Source: CAWKGC01 sp963849005
Lineage (GTDB): Bacteria > Pseudomonadota > Gammaproteobacteria > Burkholderiales > Usitatibacteraceae
Direction of reading: 5' to 3'
NCBI GenBank assembly: GCA_963849005.1
Contig: CAWKGC010000029.1
Coordinates: forward strand, 74,613 to 138,612
DNA: 64,000 nucleotides
Of the stretch, positions 61,852 to 64,000 are shown piece by piece (positions within the stretch are counted from its first letter, which is position 1; every line of letters begins with the position of its first letter). The notes beneath the pieces were generated by a model that worked only from the letters and a program-made list of their open reading frames with translations, was not told where the DNA came from and made no database searches. The position numbers and the translations under genes are program-made.

Positions 61852-63062
61852 ATGCTCAAGATTGCCGACATCGATCTCACCGAGGTCATTCGGCAATTTA
61901 CTGGCTGGGGAATCGACGCCGCGTACTTCGTCCGGACAAAAAGAAGATCGGACTCAAGAAGTCGATCATGGACGCAACTTCATCGGTGGCTCTTATCTCA
62001 AGGCCACCGGCCTTCATGATTACGACAAGCAGCACCAAGGCACGGCCAATCGGGATCTTCGGAAGGCGTATCTGGTCTCTTCCCGACCGCGTCAAGGAAA
62101 CCAAGGTCAGCCTCTACCGACCTGAGACAAAGCTCGGTGACCCGAGGATATGGATTTACGGGCTCCAGAGCAGTATGCGAGGCCGAGGAAACGCCTTAGC
62201 GATAGTTGTAGCGGATGACGAAATCTTCGTCATAAATGCGAGCAAAGAAGAGATTGTCTTCGTCCGCCACAACCCGTGGCTCTCCGTTATCGAAGTTAGT
62301 CGCAAGATTTGTCGGCTCCGAAACTAGACGTCGTTTCCGAGCTCCTTGGCCGGCTGCGCCAAATCTCTCGACTCGGATTCCTTCCCACCACGGTGCCCGG
62401 CTCAACCGGGATTGGGGCAACTCTTGAACATCATTTGGGCATCCAAATGAATGCCAACAGGGATCCCGACTACAAGGGCATTGAACTCAAGGCTCGACGG
62501 AGCACACAGGGTGCCGACTCAGGAGCACCTTGTTTGCTAAGGTTCCTAACTGGGAGCTAAGCGCGCTCAAAAGCAGCAAGGAAATCTTGCTTCAGTCTAT
62601 GGCTATCACCGCCGCGGGGTCATGCGACTCAATTGCACGGTATCTGCGGAGAAGCCAAACTCGCAGGGCCTATATTTCGAGGTGCGCCGCTCTGGTGACC
62701 TCTTGTTAGAGCGGCACTCAAACAGGGACTCCAAGGTGGTGACAGACGTAGCTACATGGGAGTTTGACTCGCTGCGAGAAGCGTTGGCCAAGAAGCATGC
62801 GGAGACATTCTGGGTGGTAGCAACCGCCCAGGTCGGAAAAGGGGCGAGAGCAATTTCACTACAACAAAGTCACCCACACAAAGACGCCTATCCTTCATGT
62901 TTTTGACACCCTCGTCGAACTAGGCGCTGTCACTATGGATCACCTCATTAAGGAAGCGCGCGTCGGTGGTCCCGCCCATGAACGTCGGCCACTAAAATCC
63001 TTCCGAGCAATCTAGACTTACTCTTCCCTCCTAGTACCAAGTACGACCTAACACTTACCTGA
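61852..63062 (+). CDS. MvaI/BcnI-family restriction endonuclease
   Basis: Starts MLKIADIDLTEVIRQFTGWG at ATG 61852, directly after the methyltransferase. An N-terminal region of about 160 residues (VKETKVSLYRPETKLGDPRI, NALAIVVADDEIFVINASKE) precedes the nuclease domain: LGRLRQISRLGFLPTTV, GSTGIGATLEHHLGIQMNAN, DPDYKGIELKARR (catalytic acidic/Lys motif), TLFAKVPNWELSALKSSKEI, GLYFEVRRSGDLLLERHSN. MvaI and BcnI cut CCWGG and CCSGG. Several frameshifts (near 61945, 62060, 62330, 62520, 62600, 62845). End at TGA 63060-63062. Confidence 0.85.
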
Positions 63063-63426
63063 TTCAGTCTAGAAGTGTGCCTAGAGGTACGCGGTAGGTC
63101 GTTTCGGCCGGACTTGAACGGGTTAACCGGCCGAATTGCAGCCGACTTGAGTGCTTCGAGTCCAGCTCCGAAATTGCGGCGCCAGGTCCAGGGTGCGTCG
63201 GGTTCCACAACGGATGAGACGCAACGAAGATGCGGTTGGCTTGAAGGTTCACGTAGGCTGGCAGCCTAACTGAAGTGGCCTGTTCAAAATATCCAAGTTG
63301 CAAGACAAGCTGGACTGCCGGCTTCGCGCCAAAGAAGAGGCGCGCCCAAGGATTCGCATGCTGTCCCAAGGGGTTGAGGTATCCAGGAGGCAAATAGGCT
63401 GCAACATGTGAGCCGGCCCAGCAACG
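63063..63426. other. Region without recognisable gene
   Basis: About 360 bases between the endonuclease and helicase stops, which converge on it. An open minus frame (63393-63064) gives a Pro/Leu-rich sequence with no domain or ribosome binding site, and short plus frames look random. I see no tRNA, terminator or GGGGTCAGA unit. Confidence 0.5.
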
Positions 63427-64000
63427 TTAGGGGCTTCCCGAATACCACTGGTAGGCGGACTCACTCCCCGCAATGATAGCCAGACGGGACCTCGCGCGCG
63501 TGCACGCAACGTACAGGTCCTCGATTGAGAAGCTTTGGGAGGCTCCCGGCTTTTCTGCATGGACAAGTACAACCAATCCGGCCTCGAGCCCCTTGAAGGA
63601 CCTAATGGTCGAGAAGTAGACGTAACCGGGCATGCCAAGCCTTGAGAGATCTTGCGTCAATTCAAGCCCGTGGCCGCGCGTGTTTCCGGACATGCAGGAG
63701 TTCTCGAGTTCTAGGGCTAAGGATCACGGCGCCCCCTGCCGGCTGCAGCTCATGTATGACCTCCCATGCCCGCGCCGCCATTGCGTCCTTTGGGCCCCGG
63801 AATTCGATGAGCGGGACCTCCCGGGTGGGCTCTACCAGGCATCGCCGGTACGGCCATTTCGCAGTATCGGTTGGCAGCTCCGGTGACGCGCTCGGTGTTT
63901 CGGCAATTGTGGTACAGGCGGAATATGACTTCTGCCCCTAGGGGAATACGGCACGCTGCTGGTAGACGTCTTGGTTCCAATCGGCCAGGAGGATCCACTG
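63427..64000 (-). CDS. UvrD-like (superfamily 1) DNA helicase, C-terminal part
   Basis: The gene enters from the right edge. Pieces show the helicase second RecA domain: AEVIFRLYHNCRNTERV (motif IV region), FSTIRSFKGLEAGLVVLV (motif V) and LYVACTRARSRLAIIAG (motif VI), ending SAYQWYSGSP. Frameshifts near 63940-63700. It resembles the C-terminus of UvrD/NERD-type ATP-binding proteins. In an R-M island a defence role is possible, but the N-terminal domains are outside the window. Confidence 0.8.

Noticed and set aside
63064..63393. Minus-strand frame in the gap before the helicase
   Set aside because: No recognisable domain, no Shine-Dalgarno and biased composition; kept only as unexplained sequence.

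Overview
The window is high-GC DNA from a betaproteobacterium, probably an uncultured or environmental one. The signs are the order of the division/cell-wall (dcw) cluster, an rsmI-lpoA-yraN-diaA-dolP block, stand-alone hldC, a birA-coaX pair and a Burkholderiales-like GlnS. Single-base frameshifts are common and hit essential genes (murC, murD, murG, ftsW, pyrC, glnS). Where I checked, one base in a short G/C run repairs the frame, so I read most breaks as assembly errors and annotate the genes as whole CDSs.

Layout. 1-13.3 kb (minus): murB (cut by the window edge), murC, murG, ftsW, murD, mraY, murF, murE, ftsI, ftsL, rsmH and mraZ, behind a sigma70 promoter overlaid by three MraZ boxes. 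13.4-14.5 kb: a secreted histidine phosphatase, a repeat element and rnpB. 14.5-23.2 kb: a sugar-acid operon (binding protein, two permeases, enolase-superfamily dehydratase, DapA-family lyase, ABC ATPase, dgoK, dgoA) read away from a divergent IclR regulator, with a 17-bp palindrome just after the predicted transcription start. 23.2-30.2 kb: DUF3025, pyrC and rsmI (minus), then lpoA, yraN, diaA, dolP and a TPR-methyltransferase (plus). 30.2-37.1 kb: a tightly overlapping eight-gene minus-strand operon for membrane-lipid modification (FAD amine oxidase, DUF1365, cyclopropane-synthase-like methyltransferase, chalcone-isomerase-like protein, MFS, DUF3833 lipoprotein, SDR, NTF2-like). 37.3-52.9 kb: mixed housekeeping genes (ferritin-like protein, hldC, FAD dehydrogenase, HAD phosphatase, birA, coaX, SPOR, DUF3047, TylF-like methyltransferase, S41 peptidase, UMF1 transporter, DODA dioxygenase, DinB, a J-like/trypsin membrane protease, a barrel-like protein, Spy-like, DedA). 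52.9-57.9 kb: amt, a molybdopterin oxidoreductase and two toxin-antitoxin modules. 58.1-59.9 kb: glnS. 59.9-64 kb: a visibly lower-GC island with vsr, a cytosine-5 methyltransferase, an MvaI/BcnI-family restriction endonuclease and the end of a UvrD-like helicase.

The most striking non-gene feature is a family of about a dozen palindromic elements built from units that begin GGGGTCAGA and end in one of a few interchangeable tails. They lie between genes from 14 to 58 kb, densest at 38-58 kb. Several touch start or stop codons. They supply the last residues of two membrane proteins and the first residues of a signal peptide. I see no matching transposase in the window. They resemble REP/BIME-type sequences, which is an inference.
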